Part shown: one piece after another, positions 17,493 to 25,467 of the stretch
How the letters are laid out: each line of letters begins with the position of its first letter
Numbering within the stretch: the first letter of the stretch is position 1
Origin: Chelatococcus sp.
Lineage (GTDB): Bacteria; Pseudomonadota; Alphaproteobacteria; Rhizobiales; Beijerinckiaceae
Assembly (NCBI GenBank): GCA_003248805.1
Contig: QFQY01000005.1
Coordinates: 129,459 to 193,458, forward strand
Length of the DNA stretch: 64,000 nucleotides
Reading direction: 5' to 3'
Position numbers and translations under genes: made by a program
The notes under the pieces: generated by a model
What the model saw: the letters and a program-made list of their open reading frames with translations, nothing else
What the model was told of the DNA's origin: nothing
Database searches by the model: none

Positions 17493-17924
17493 ATGGCCGA
17501 CGAAACGGTGGTTCAGGCGGCGTGCCATTGCAGGCGCGTGCGCTTCGACGTGACGCTGGCCGACGGTCTGAACACGGCGCGTCGCTGCGATTGCTCCTTC
17601 TGCCGCATGCGCGGGGCTGTCGTCGTCATGGCGGCGCAGGACGGCGTGCGGATCGTCGCGGGCGAGGACGCCCTGACCGAGTACCAGTTCAACACCCGGA
17701 CCGCGAGGCACTATTTCTGCTCGGCCTGCGGCATCTATACCCATCACCAGCGCCGTTCGAGCCCCGGCCGGTTCGCCGTGAACGCCGCCTGCATCGAGGG
17801 CGTGAGCCCCTTCGATTTCCGGGAGGTGCCGGTCCAGGACGGCATCCGCCACCCCAGCGACCAGGGCGCCGGCGCAAAGCCGAGGATCGCCGGCATCCTC
17901 CGCTACGAACCGGCGCAGGGCTGA
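17493..17924 (+). CDS. GFA/CENP-V family zinc-binding protein
   Basis: 143 residues. Zinc ligands are visible as ACHC near residue 10, CDCSFC near 33 and CSACG near 72, the arrangement of the GFA (glutathione-dependent formaldehyde-activating) fold, a superfamily now mostly annotated as CENP-V/GFA-like with unknown substrates. I choose the ATG at 17493 over the one at 17487 because GAGGA (17481-17485) is then seven bases upstream. The upstream frame is open but reads through a non-coding region. The gene stands alone between the toxin module and the diguanylate cyclase. Confidence 0.85.
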   Translation: MADETVVQAACHCRRVRFDVTLADGLNTARRCDCSFCRMRGAVVVMAAQDGVRIVAGEDALTEYQFNTRTARHYFCSACGIYTHHQRRSSPGRFAVNAACIEGVSPFDFREVPVQDGIRHPSDQGAGAKPRIAGILRYEPAQG

Positions 17925-18003
17925 CCCTTCGCCGGTGCGCGGGAGCGTCATATCGCCCCCCGCCCTTCACCAACCGTTAGCCCCGCTGCCTTAACCACGT
18001 CCC

Positions 18004-19251
18004 ATGTCCGGCGTGCTGCTGCTTGCCTCCCAGGGCGTGATCTACTTCGCCGTCATGGCGGCGCTCTTCCGGGCGCGCCGTGTGCTGGGCATGGGCGCGT
18101 TCCTCTGCGCGCTCGGGGTGATGCACTTCCTCGAGACCTATCTCGCCACGGTCTTCTTCATCGAACTGCCCTTCGGCGTCGTCTCGCCGGGCTCCACGGT
18201 CCTGTTTTCCGGCAAGCTCGCGATCATCCTGCTGGTCTATATCCGCGAGGACGCCGAGACCGTGCGCCAGCCGATCTACGGGCTGCTGATCGGCAATTTC
18301 CTGATGGTCGCGCTGGTGCTGACCCTGAGGCTTTACAACGCGCCCCTGAGGCTTTCCGGCTACAACCCCGATCTCGCCCTCGTCGATCAGATGGGGGGGC
18401 TGATGGTGTGGGGCACGGCGCTTCTGTTCGTCGACGCCATCGCCATCATCCTGCTCTATGAGAGGCTGCATCGGGCCATCCCGAATTCGCTCGCGCTGCG
18501 CGTCGGCCTCAGCCTGGCCGCGATCCTGACCTTCGACCAGATCAGCTTCTTCTCGGGCCTGCACGTCGTCACGGGTGCGCCCTGGGCGGCGCTGTTCGGC
18601 GGCTGGGTCGCCAAGATGGGCGCGTCGATCTTCTATGCGGCGCTGATCGTCGCCTATCTCGGCTATGCCGAGCGCCGGTTCGAGGAACTCGGCCCGGCCT
18701 CGGTCGCCGACATCTTCTCCCGGCTCACCTATCGCCGCAAATACGAGCAACTGCTCCAGACGGCGAATCGGGACGCCGTCACCGGCGCCATGACACGTGC
18801 TCATTTCGAGACGACCGGCGCGCGCTCGGTGGCCGATGCCGTCGCGAGCGGCAGGCCCCTCAGCATCGCCCTGATCGATGTCGACGAGTTCAAGCGCATC
18901 AACGATGCCCATGGGCATATCACGGGCGATGCCGTGCTCCGGCTGCTCGTCGACACCGTCCGGTCGCAGGTCCGCGCGGACGATCTGATCTTTCGCTATG
19001 GCGGCGACGAGTTCGTGATTCTCTGCGAGAACGCCCCGCATGCAGCGGCGGTCGACCTGGCCGAGCGCATCCGCCGCGCGACCTGCGCCCGCATCGCCGA
19101 GAAGCTGTCGATCCACGCCACGCTGAGCATCGGCGTCGCCACCTGCCCCGACGACGCCCGCGACCTGACGGCGCTGATCGCGCACGCCGACAGCCATCTC
19201 TATCGCGCGAAGCGGGCGGGCCGGGACGTCGTCATGGGGGACGGCGCCTGA
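18004..19251 (+). CDS. Membrane-bound diguanylate cyclase
   Basis: 415 residues. Six or seven hydrophobic helices fill residues 3-225; a GGDEF domain fills about 250-410. The active-site loop is canonical, GGDEF at 333-337, and an allosteric inhibition site RADD (324-327) lies five residues upstream, so the enzyme should make c-di-GMP from GTP and be product-inhibited. The substrate-binding text IDVDEFKRINDAHGH is intact. The membrane part contains buried-looking charged residues (E44, D127, D144, D178) and is not one of the sensor domains I can name with certainty. The start is the first ATG after a short 79-bp gap from the GFA gene. Confidence 0.9.
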   Translation: MSGVLLLASQGVIYFAVMAALFRARRVLGMGAFLCALGVMHFLETYLATVFFIELPFGVVSPGSTVLFSGKLAIILLVYIREDAETVRQPIYGLLIGNFLMVALVLTLRLYNAPLRLSGYNPDLALVDQMGGLMVWGTALLFVDAIAIILLYERLHRAIPNSLALRVGLSLAAILTFDQISFFSGLHVVTGAPWAALFGGWVAKMGASIFYAALIVAYLGYAERRFEELGPASVADIFSRLTYRRKYEQLLQTANRDAVTGAMTRAHFETTGARSVADAVASGRPLSIALIDVDEFKRINDAHGHITGDAVLRLLVDTVRSQVRADDLIFRYGGDEFVILCENAPHAAAVDLAERIRRATCARIAEKLSIHATLSIGVATCPDDARDLTALIAHADSHLYRAKRAGRDVVMGDGA

Positions 19252-19260
19252 GAGCCGCGC

Positions 19261-19821
19261 TCAGGCCGCTCTGAGAAACACCACCTGCGTCTCGCCGTAA
19301 GTGCGCCGCTCGAGTTCCTCGAAGCCCGCCGGCAGCGCGATCTCCGCATCTGCCGCCTCCTCGAGCAGCACCAGCGCATCGCGCTCCAGCCAGCCGCCGG
19401 CGCGCGCGGAGGCCAGCGCCTTCTCGCCCAGCCCCTTGCGATAGGGCGGGTCGCAGAAGACGAGGCCGAAGGGCGCCATGCCGGTGATCGGCCCGAGCTT
19501 CGTCGCATCGCGCCGGAAGACCCGGCTGAAGCCGGCGAGCCCCAGCGTCATCTGGTTCTCGCGGATCAGCCCGCGCGCCTCCGTGCCATCGTCGACCAGC
19601 AGGGCGAAGCCCGCGCCGCGAGACAGGGCCTCGAACGCCATCGCGCCGGTTCCGGCGAAGAGGTCGAGCACGCGCGCGCCCTCCAAGTCCTCGCCATGGC
19701 CATGGGCGAGGACGTTGAAGAGCGACTCGCGCAACCGGTCCGAGGTCGGCCTGATGGCGCCGATGCCGGGCTTCGGGCTGGCGAGCGTCCGCCCGCCGAG
19801 GCGTCCGCCGACGATCCGCAT
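19261..19821 (-). CDS. rsmD: 16S rRNA (guanine(966)-N(2))-methyltransferase
   Basis: 186 residues, normal length for RsmD. The start MRIVGGRLGGRTL and RPTSDRLRESLFN are family signatures; DLFAGTGAMAFEALSRGA is the SAM-binding motif I and FCDPPY the N-methyltransferase motif IV. It methylates G966 of 16S rRNA during 30S assembly. It starts 13 bp after the pseudouridine synthase gene on the same strand, so the two rRNA-modification genes form an operon, a pairing common in Rhizobiales. Confidence 0.95.
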   Translation of the reverse strand: MRIVGGRLGGRTLASPKPGIGAIRPTSDRLRESLFNVLAHGHGEDLEGARVLDLFAGTGAMAFEALSRGAGFALLVDDGTEARGLIRENQMTLGLAGFSRVFRRDATKLGPITGMAPFGLVFCDPPYRKGLGEKALASARAGGWLERDALVLLEEAADAEIALPAGFEELERRTYGETQVVFLRAA

Positions 19822-19834
19822 GCGCCTTCAGCCC

Positions 19835-21844
19835 TCAGTCACGCTTGCCGCGTCCGCCGCTACCGCCGGGCCGCGGACCCTTGCCGCCGGGGCGCCCGCC
19901 GCCGGACGGCTTGCCACCGAACGGCCTGCCGCCGCCACCGGGCTTGCCGCCGAACGACTTGCCGCCGAAGCCCTTGCCGCCGCCGCGGCCAGCCGGCCGC
20001 TCGCTCGAACGCGCCGCATAGCTGCGGCTGCCGCCCTCCGGCTTGTCGCCGAAGCTGCGGCCGCGCGGCCGTTCCTCGCCGGGGCGCTCGCTGAAACGGC
20101 GCGGCGGGCGTTCGCCGCCCTCGCGCGGGGCCCGTTCGGGGCGCTCGGCCCGGGGGCTGCGCTCGGCATGGGCCGGCCGATCCTGCCAGGGGCGCTCCCC
20201 CGTGCGGTCACGCCCGGTGCTCTCCTCGCGGGGCTGCCTGTCCTCGCGCGGACGGCGCGGCGGGCGCTCGCCCGTGCCGCTCCGCTCGAAGCTGCGCTGC
20301 GGCCGGGCCTCGGCCGCGCCGCGCTCGCTGCGCGGCTTGCGGTCGGGCCTGCGCGCCGGGGCGGCCTTCTCCTCGCGCGCCGGCGCGCTGACGCGCTCGA
20401 CCAGGACGCGGCGGCCATTCGGATCGGCGATCGCCTTGTCGCGCTTGCGGACGACCGTTCCGGCGGCTTCGCGCGCCTCGCGCTCGGCCTTGGGGTCGGC
20501 ACCCCGGCGCGGCGGCGCGCGGCGCTCGCGCTGCGGCTCGGCCTCCTGGTCGCGCCAGACGGTGCGTGTCCAGGGCTTGTCGCCGCGCAGGGGGCGCTGC
20601 TCCTCGCCGGCCGGCTCCCCGCGCCGGCGGCGCGGCCTGTCCTCGCCTGCCGGTGCCTTGCGCGGAGCGACCGGGAATTCCTCGCGACGCGGTGCCTCGA
20701 AATCGACGCCCGCCTTGGCCATCAGCTCTTCGCCGAGCTGGTCCTGCAGCACGCGCGAGCGCACCTCCTCCACCTCGCCCTCGTCCAGCTCGCCGAGCTG
20801 GAAGGGGCCGAAGGAGATGCGGATCAGCCGGTTCACCGCGAGCCCGACATGCTCCAGCACCGTCTTGACCTCGCGGTTCTTGCCCTCGCGGAGATCGACC
20901 GTCAGCCAGGTATTCGAACCCTGCTCGCGCTCGAAGCGCGCCACGACCGGCCCGTAGCTGATGCCGTCGATGGTGACGCCGCCCTGCAGCGCGTCGAGCT
21001 TGTCCTGCGTCACCGAGCCGAAGGCGCGCACGCGGTAGCGCCTGAGCCAGCCTGTCTCAGGCAGCTCCAGCATGCGCGCGAGCCCGCCATCGTTGGTGAG
21101 CAGCAGCAGCCCCTCGGTGTTGATGTCGAGCCGGCCGATCGAGAGCACGCGCGGCAAGTCCTCGGGCAGGTGCTCGAAGACCGTGGGGCGCCCCTCGGGG
21201 TCGTGGTTGGTCGTCACGAGGCCGCGCGGCTTGTGGTAGAGCCACAGCCGCGTGCGCTCGCGCTCCGGCAAGGGCTCGCCATCGACGAGGATCACGTCGT
21301 TGGGGCCGACATCGAGCGCCGGGCTTTCCAGCACGGTGCCGTTCACGCTGACGCGCCCTTCGGCGATCATGGCCTCGCTGTCGCGGCGGGACGCGACGCC
21401 GGCGCGCGCCATCACCTTGGCGATGCGCTCCGGCTCGAGATCCCGGGTCGAGGGCAGGAGCCTCGGCGCGGCGGCGGCATCCTCCTGGCGCGGACGGCGG
21501 GGACGGTCCTCGCCTCCCTCGCGACGCGGGCCGCGCTCGCCGGCGGGCCGGCCGCGAAACGGCGGACGGCCACCCTCGGGACGGCTGCGGAAGGGCCTTC
21601 CGCCTTCGGCCGGCGCGTCCTCGCGCGGGCCGCTCGGCCTGTCGAAACGGCGTGCGGGCCGTTCGCCGCCCTCGGGGGCGCTCCGGCGCGGCCGCTCGCC
21701 GCCCTCGCCGCGGCCGCGGAACGGCTTGCCTTCGCCACCGCGGCCGAAGCCGCCGCCCTGGCCGCCACCCTTGCCGCCGCCACGTCCGCCTGCGCCGCCG
21801 CCCTTGCGCGGGCCCCGGCTTTTCTGATTGTTGTCGTCGCTCAT
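19835..21844 (-). CDS. RluB/RsuA-type pseudouridine synthase with long Arg/Gly-rich tails
   Basis: 669 residues, more than twice a typical RluB core. Residues 1-135 are low-complexity Gly/Arg/Pro repeats (units such as GGERPRR, GGRPFRSR); an S4 RNA-binding domain lies at about 138-185 (RIAKVMARAGVASRRDSE); the synthase domain lies at about 200-365 with the catalytic aspartate D240 in GRLDINTEGLLLLTND; residues 390-669 are again Arg/Gly/Pro/Glu-rich. The core should convert a uridine of 23S (or 16S) rRNA to pseudouridine. The tails look like disordered RNA-binding RGG regions. rsmD follows in the same operon. RluB is the closest well-known homologue, but the target uridine is not certain. Confidence 0.9.
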   Translation of the reverse strand: MSDDNNQKSRGPRKGGGAGGRGGGKGGGQGGGFGRGGEGKPFRGRGEGGERPRRSAPEGGERPARRFDRPSGPREDAPAEGGRPFRSRPEGGRPPFRGRPAGERGPRREGGEDRPRRPRQEDAAAAPRLLPSTRDLEPERIAKVMARAGVASRRDSEAMIAEGRVSVNGTVLESPALDVGPNDVILVDGEPLPERERTRLWLYHKPRGLVTTNHDPEGRPTVFEHLPEDLPRVLSIGRLDINTEGLLLLTNDGGLARMLELPETGWLRRYRVRAFGSVTQDKLDALQGGVTIDGISYGPVVARFEREQGSNTWLTVDLREGKNREVKTVLEHVGLAVNRLIRISFGPFQLGELDEGEVEEVRSRVLQDQLGEELMAKAGVDFEAPRREEFPVAPRKAPAGEDRPRRRRGEPAGEEQRPLRGDKPWTRTVWRDQEAEPQRERRAPPRRGADPKAEREAREAAGTVVRKRDKAIADPNGRRVLVERVSAPAREEKAAPARRPDRKPRSERGAAEARPQRSFERSGTGERPPRRPREDRQPREESTGRDRTGERPWQDRPAHAERSPRAERPERAPREGGERPPRRFSERPGEERPRGRSFGDKPEGGSRSYAARSSERPAGRGGGKGFGGKSFGGKPGGGGRPFGGKPSGGGRPGGKGPRPGGSGGRGKRD

Positions 21845-21969
21845 GTCGGCTCCTGGGCCTGCTCCGCGAAGGCGAGTGCGCCTCGATGGACCGGCATGCC
21901 CGAATATCGCTTTAGCCGGCGCTTTTAGCAGAGCCCTCGGGCGGCTGCGAGCGCCAAAGCAGAGGTTCC

Positions 21970-22434
21970 ATGCCGCATTCGCCGCAGGTCGCGCTCCCCG
22001 ACGCCATGGCGCTCGCCCTCGACGAGGCGCGCGCCGCCGCCGCGCGGGGCGAGGTGCCCGTCGGAGCGGTGGTGATGCGCGACGGCGCTGTCCTCGCCTC
22101 CGCCGGCAACCGCACGCTGGAGCTCCGCGACCCGACCGCGCATGCCGAGATGCTGGCGCTGCGCCTGGCCTGCGAGGCGATCGGCAGCGAACGGCTCGTC
22201 GGCTGCGATCTCTATGTCTCGCTCGAACCCTGCCCGATGTGCGCGGCGGCGATCTCGTTCTCGCGCATCCGTCGCCTCTATTTCGGCGCGGCCGATCCGA
22301 AAGGCGGAGCGGTGGAGAACGGCGTGAGGCTTTACGCGAGCCCGACCTGCCATCATGCTCCGGAGGTCTACGGCGGCATCCGCGAGGGCGAGGCTTCGGC
22401 CTTGCTTCGCGATTTCTTCCGGGACCGGCGATAG
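21970..22434 (+). CDS. tadA: tRNA-specific adenosine(34) deaminase
   Basis: 154 residues. The cytidine-deaminase-fold zinc motifs are complete: HAEMLAL (His ligand and catalytic Glu) and PCPMCAAAI (two Cys ligands). It deaminates A34 of tRNA-Arg(ACG) to inosine and is essential in most bacteria. It is divergent from the pseudouridine synthase gene, with 125 bp between them. N-terminal text ALALDEARAAAARGEVPVG fits the family. Confidence 0.95.
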   Translation: MPHSPQVALPDAMALALDEARAAAARGEVPVGAVVMRDGAVLASAGNRTLELRDPTAHAEMLALRLACEAIGSERLVGCDLYVSLEPCPMCAAAISFSRIRRLYFGAADPKGGAVENGVRLYASPTCHHAPEVYGGIREGEASALLRDFFRDRR

Positions 22435-23033
22435 CGACCCCGCGCCGTGCCGTCCTCCTTCAAATGAAGGGCGCGGGCGCATGCCGCACACGACTAGCCT
22501 GAGACATCGGCCGAAGGAACGGACCGCGACGTCCCCAGACGCCGATGCGAGATCCAGACGCCTAAGGCTACGGGCCGGCTGCGATATCCGTAACCGGCGC
22601 GACAGTGGCATCGACACCGATCGGGGCATTTCCGCATGCAGCAGCGTTTGCGTAACCTCAGGCTCATGCTCGCCAATGAACGCAGAAGGAAGCGCGCGGG
22701 CAAGCGCGGCGCGGCTCTGCAAACTTCCGCCGTCGAGGGCCGGCCGGCCTTGCGCCTCGTCGCGATGTCCGGCGGAGGACAGGGCGGTGCACCGGCCCGC
22801 AGGCTCCCGGCCGCGTTGCGGCTGGTCTGGGATCTCGCGGCGAACAGGGAAATGCCGCGCTGTTCCGGCACCCCGCCCGTCGGCTCGCCGCTGCGGAGCT
22901 AGGGCATCGGCCCGAAAAGTGGGGCGCGGTTTTCGGAAAAGCCGATGCCAGAACAAGAAGTTAGATCATCGGCCTGGATGCTGGAGGCGCCTCCGGGCAA
23001 GGGCCGGCGCACGTCATGTCCGGGGCGCCATCC
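22435..23033. other. 600-bp region without a supportable gene
   Basis: Between tadA and the TauE/SafE gene. Several short open frames cross it on both strands, but none has a ribosome site, recognisable family or codon use that stands out from shadow frames. The region's right half contains a family B palindromic repeat (22904-22970). It may be the remains of a decayed gene, a repeat landing site, or an unrecognised RNA; I cannot tell. Confidence 0.5.
22904..22970. repeat. Dispersed palindromic repeat, family B (copy 1)
   Basis: Outer arms GCATCGGC (22904-22911) and GCCGATGC (22941-22948), with an inner pair CCGAAAA / TTTTCGG, followed by a tail with GTTAGATCATCGG. The same arrangement, including CGGCCCGAAAAGTGG and GCGCGGTTTTCG, recurs at 31133-31190. 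I recall similar text scattered through many Rhizobiales genomes. Confidence 0.8.
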
Positions 23034-23783
23034 TCATCCCACGGCCCGCCACACCAGATATCCGCCGAGGCTCAGCAGCCCGGCGAAGAAGCACAGCTTG
23101 AAGGTTCCCGCCGAAATCCGCGCGCGGATCGCCTGCCCGGCCGCCATGCCCGCGAGGGCCGGCACGAGCGCCAGCAGCGAATGCCCGGCGGTGGCGAGGT
23201 CGAGCGCGCCGGCGCCGATCAGCCCGAGCGAGAGCGCCAGCGTCGAGATCAGGAACGACAGTCCGAGCGACTGGACCAACTCCTCCTTGTCGAGCCCGAG
23301 CGCCTGGAGATAGGGCACGGCCGGCAGCACGAAGACGCCCGTCGCGGCGGTGACGACACCCGTGACGAGGCCGACGACCGGGCCGAGCCAGATTTCGGCT
23401 CGCACCGGCACCCTGAGCTTCGCCGCCTTCAGGCCGACGAGGGCGTAGAGGACGAGCGCGATGCCGAGCCAGAGCGTCGCCGAGCCGTCCTTCTGGCGCT
23501 CGATCAGCCCGGCGCCGGTCCAGGTGCCGACGCAGCAGGCGGCGAGCATCGGCCAGAGGCGGCGCAGGATCGCTGCCGGCCCCGGACCGCGCGCGATCTG
23601 CCAGCCATTGGTCACGATATTGGGCACGGCGAGCAGCGCCGCCGCCTGGGCCGGCGCCATCACCACGCCCAGCAGGCCGATGGCGACGGTCGGCAGCCCG
23701 AGGCCGATCACGCCCTTGACGAAGCCGGCGAGCACGAAGGTCGCGGCGATGAAGCCGATGAGAACGGGGGTCGCGTTGTCCAT
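23034..23783 (-). CDS. TauE/SafE-family sulfite or anion exporter
   Basis: 249 residues with about eight membrane helices and two internally similar halves (GFIAATFVLAGFVKGVIGLG at the N-terminus is the TauE signature; GVVTAATGVFVLP opens the second half). The family moves sulfite, sulfonates or other organic anions across the inner membrane. It is divergent from an ArsR-type regulator, with a perfect palindrome between them, which suggests the regulator controls this exporter. No sulfur metabolism gene is nearby, so the substrate is open. Confidence 0.9.
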   Translation of the reverse strand: MDNATPVLIGFIAATFVLAGFVKGVIGLGLPTVAIGLLGVVMAPAQAAALLAVPNIVTNGWQIARGPGPAAILRRLWPMLAACCVGTWTGAGLIERQKDGSATLWLGIALVLYALVGLKAAKLRVPVRAEIWLGPVVGLVTGVVTAATGVFVLPAVPYLQALGLDKEELVQSLGLSFLISTLALSLGLIGAGALDLATAGHSLLALVPALAGMAAGQAIRARISAGTFKLCFFAGLLSLGGYLVWRAVG

Positions 23784-23823
23784 GCCGGCGTTTGTGCCAT
23801 TCCGGCTCCGACCTGTCGCGGCC

Positions 23824-23851
23824 CGATGCTACGGCCGCAGCCGTAGCATCG
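23824..23851. promoter_or_regulatory. Candidate operator between exporter and ArsR-type regulator
   Basis: Perfect inverted repeat with 12-bp arms, CGATGCTACGGC and GCCGTAGCATCG, separated by four bases. It sits 40 bp upstream of the exporter ATG and 38 bp upstream of the regulator ATG, in the 106-bp divergent promoter region. Dimeric ArsR/SmtB proteins bind such imperfect or perfect palindromes; binding here is inferred from position. Confidence 0.7.
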
Positions 23852-23889
23852 CCGCTTGCGGTCGGAGCGCCGCGAGGCATGATGCGTCC

Positions 23890-24636
23890 ATGAGCGCGAA
23901 CGCACCCCATCTCGCCGGGATCGCCGACCTGATCGGCGATCCCGCGCGCGCCAACATGCTGCAGGCGCTGATGGACGGGCGCGCGCTCACGGCCAAGGAA
24001 CTGGCCTGGCTCGCCGGCGTCGCGCCGCAGACCGCGAGCGGCCATCTCGCGAAGCTTCTGCAGGGCGGTCTGCTCGCGATGACCGCGCAGGGGCGCCATC
24101 GCTACTACCGGCTCGCCGGCCCGGAGGTCGCGGCCGCGCTGGAAGGACTGATGGTGCTCTCGGGCGCCGCCGCGCCCCCGCCGCGCCGCCTCCCCTCGCG
24201 CGTCGGTGCGGATCTGAGCCGGGCGCGGACCTGCTACGATCACTTCGCCGGCCGGCTCGGCGTCGCGATCCATGACGCGCTGCTGGCGGAGGGCCATCTC
24301 CAGCCCGCGCCGGGCGGCTATGCCTTGAGCGGCTCGGGAGAGGCCGTCTTCCGGGCGCTCGGCGTGGAGCAGGGCGCCGGCCGGTCGAGCCGCGCGGCGC
24401 TGCGCCCCTGTCTCGACTGGAGCGAGCGAAAGCCGCATCTGGCGGGAGAACTCGCGGCGGCGCTGGCCTGCCGCTGCTTCGAGACGGGCTGGGTCACGCG
24501 CAGGAAGGACAGCCGGGCGGTGGACCTGACGCAGGCCGGCAGGGTCGCGCTGGCCTCGGCGCTGCCCGGCTTCGTCTGCGACGAGCCGGATGCGCTCAAT
24601 CGGCGCGCCGGAATGCCGCCTCCAGTCGCCGCTTGA
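23890..24636 (+). CDS. ArsR/SmtB-type winged-helix regulator with long C-terminal domain
   Basis: 248 residues. The N-terminal 95 residues form a winged helix (IADLIGDPARANMLQALMDG, then LAGVAPQTASGHLAKLLQGGLL as recognition helix and RHRYYRLAGPEVA as wing). The remaining 150 residues form an extra helical domain with Cys at about 118, 178, 198 and 235, longer than classical ArsR proteins of about 100 residues; such long forms occur in Rhizobiales as YgaV-like or uncharacterised regulators. The Cys residues could sense a metal or reactive sulfur species, but no classical CxC metal site is visible. It is divergent from a TauE/SafE exporter, its likely target. Its 3' end overlaps the convergent patatin gene by 41 bp. 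Confidence 0.85.
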   Translation: MSANAPHLAGIADLIGDPARANMLQALMDGRALTAKELAWLAGVAPQTASGHLAKLLQGGLLAMTAQGRHRYYRLAGPEVAAALEGLMVLSGAAAPPPRRLPSRVGADLSRARTCYDHFAGRLGVAIHDALLAEGHLQPAPGGYALSGSGEAVFRALGVEQGAGRSSRAALRPCLDWSERKPHLAGELAAALACRCFETGWVTRRKDSRAVDLTQAGRVALASALPGFVCDEPDALNRRAGMPPPVAA

Positions 24637-25456
24637 CCTCGTCCTTCACCGGCTCCGCCGTCTCCAGGATCGCCTTCGCCTTGAAGAAGTCGAGCCCGCC
24701 GACGCCGTCTGCCCCGGCGCGGATCAGGATGTCCGGCGGGCTGCGCTCGAGCATGCGCTGGACCAGGGTGCGCGTCAGGATCTGCGAGACCCCGACCATC
24801 GCCTCGAGCGGGCCGGGAATGCGCAGGTCGCTGACCGTGGCCGGCGCGCTGGTGTCGACCGCCATGACGACCCGGCCGGGTCTCAGCAGCGGCTCGTAGG
24901 GCAGGGGATTGATCGCGCCGCCGTCGATCAGGACCCGCCCGTCGAGCAGGACCGGGCGCACGAGTCCGGGAATGGCGAGCGAGGCCGCGACCGCCGGCGT
25001 CAGCGGACCGGAGTCGAGCAGCACCTCGGCCTGCAGGTGGTAGTCGGTGGCGCAGGCCGCGAAAGGGATGGAGAGCTGGTCGAAGCGATCCGGCACGGCT
25101 TCCGGCCAGAACAGGTCGAGCAGGCGCTCGCCGTCGATCAGCACGGGGTTTCCGAGTCCGCGCATCAGGTCGGTGAACTTGCCGACGCGCGCCTCGAGCA
25201 GCCGCCCGATCACGCGAGGCCGGTCGCGGAAGGTCGAGAGCACATGCTCGCGCAGCTCGGCGCCCGTCAGCCCGGCCGCATAGGCCGCGCCGACGATCGC
25301 GCCCATCGAGCAGCCGACGATGGTCTCCGGCCTGATGCCGAGCTCGTCGACCGCTTCCAGCACGGGAATATGGCTGAGCCCGCGTGCACCGCCCGCGCCG
25401 AGCACGAGGGCGAGCCCGGGGCGGCGCGGCGCCTCGACGGGGGCGGGAACGGCCAT
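24596..25456 (-). CDS. Patatin-like phospholipase
   Basis: 286 residues. The oxyanion hole GAGGARG (about residues 18-24), the nucleophile elbow GCSMGA (Ser at about 48) and the catalytic DGG (in LIDGGAINPL) form the Ser-Asp dyad of patatin/RssA-type lipases. The protein is expected to hydrolyse acyl esters of phospholipids; substrate unknown. The ATG at 25456 begins 12 bp after the stop of the upstream HAD gene, so it is the last gene of that leftward operon; a longer frame upstream overlaps the HAD gene and is unlikely. The 3' end overlaps the convergent ArsR gene. Confidence 0.88.
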   Translation of the reverse strand: MAVPAPVEAPRRPGLALVLGAGGARGLSHIPVLEAVDELGIRPETIVGCSMGAIVGAAYAAGLTGAELREHVLSTFRDRPRVIGRLLEARVGKFTDLMRGLGNPVLIDGERLLDLFWPEAVPDRFDQLSIPFAACATDYHLQAEVLLDSGPLTPAVAASLAIPGLVRPVLLDGRVLIDGGAINPLPYEPLLRPGRVVMAVDTSAPATVSDLRIPGPLEAMVGVSQILTRTLVQRMLERSPPDILIRAGADGVGGLDFFKAKAILETAEPVKDEVKRRLEAAFRRAD

Positions 25457-25467
25457 GGCGACGACGC

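Noticed and set aside
17978..18003. TTAACCA text just upstream of the diguanylate cyclase as a CtrA box
   Set aside because: Only one half-site is present; the expected TTAA-N7-TTAA spacing is not found.
19478..21928. An 816-codon open frame antisense to the pseudouridine synthase gene
   Set aside because: It is a by-product of Arg/Gly/Pro-rich, GC-rich coding on the other strand; it is low-complexity Ala/Arg/Leu text with no family and no ribosome site, whereas the minus strand encodes a clear RluB core.
22355..23101. A 248-codon plus-strand frame beginning inside tadA
   Set aside because: It starts within tadA in another frame, is Arg/Ala/Ser-rich throughout and reads through a palindromic repeat.
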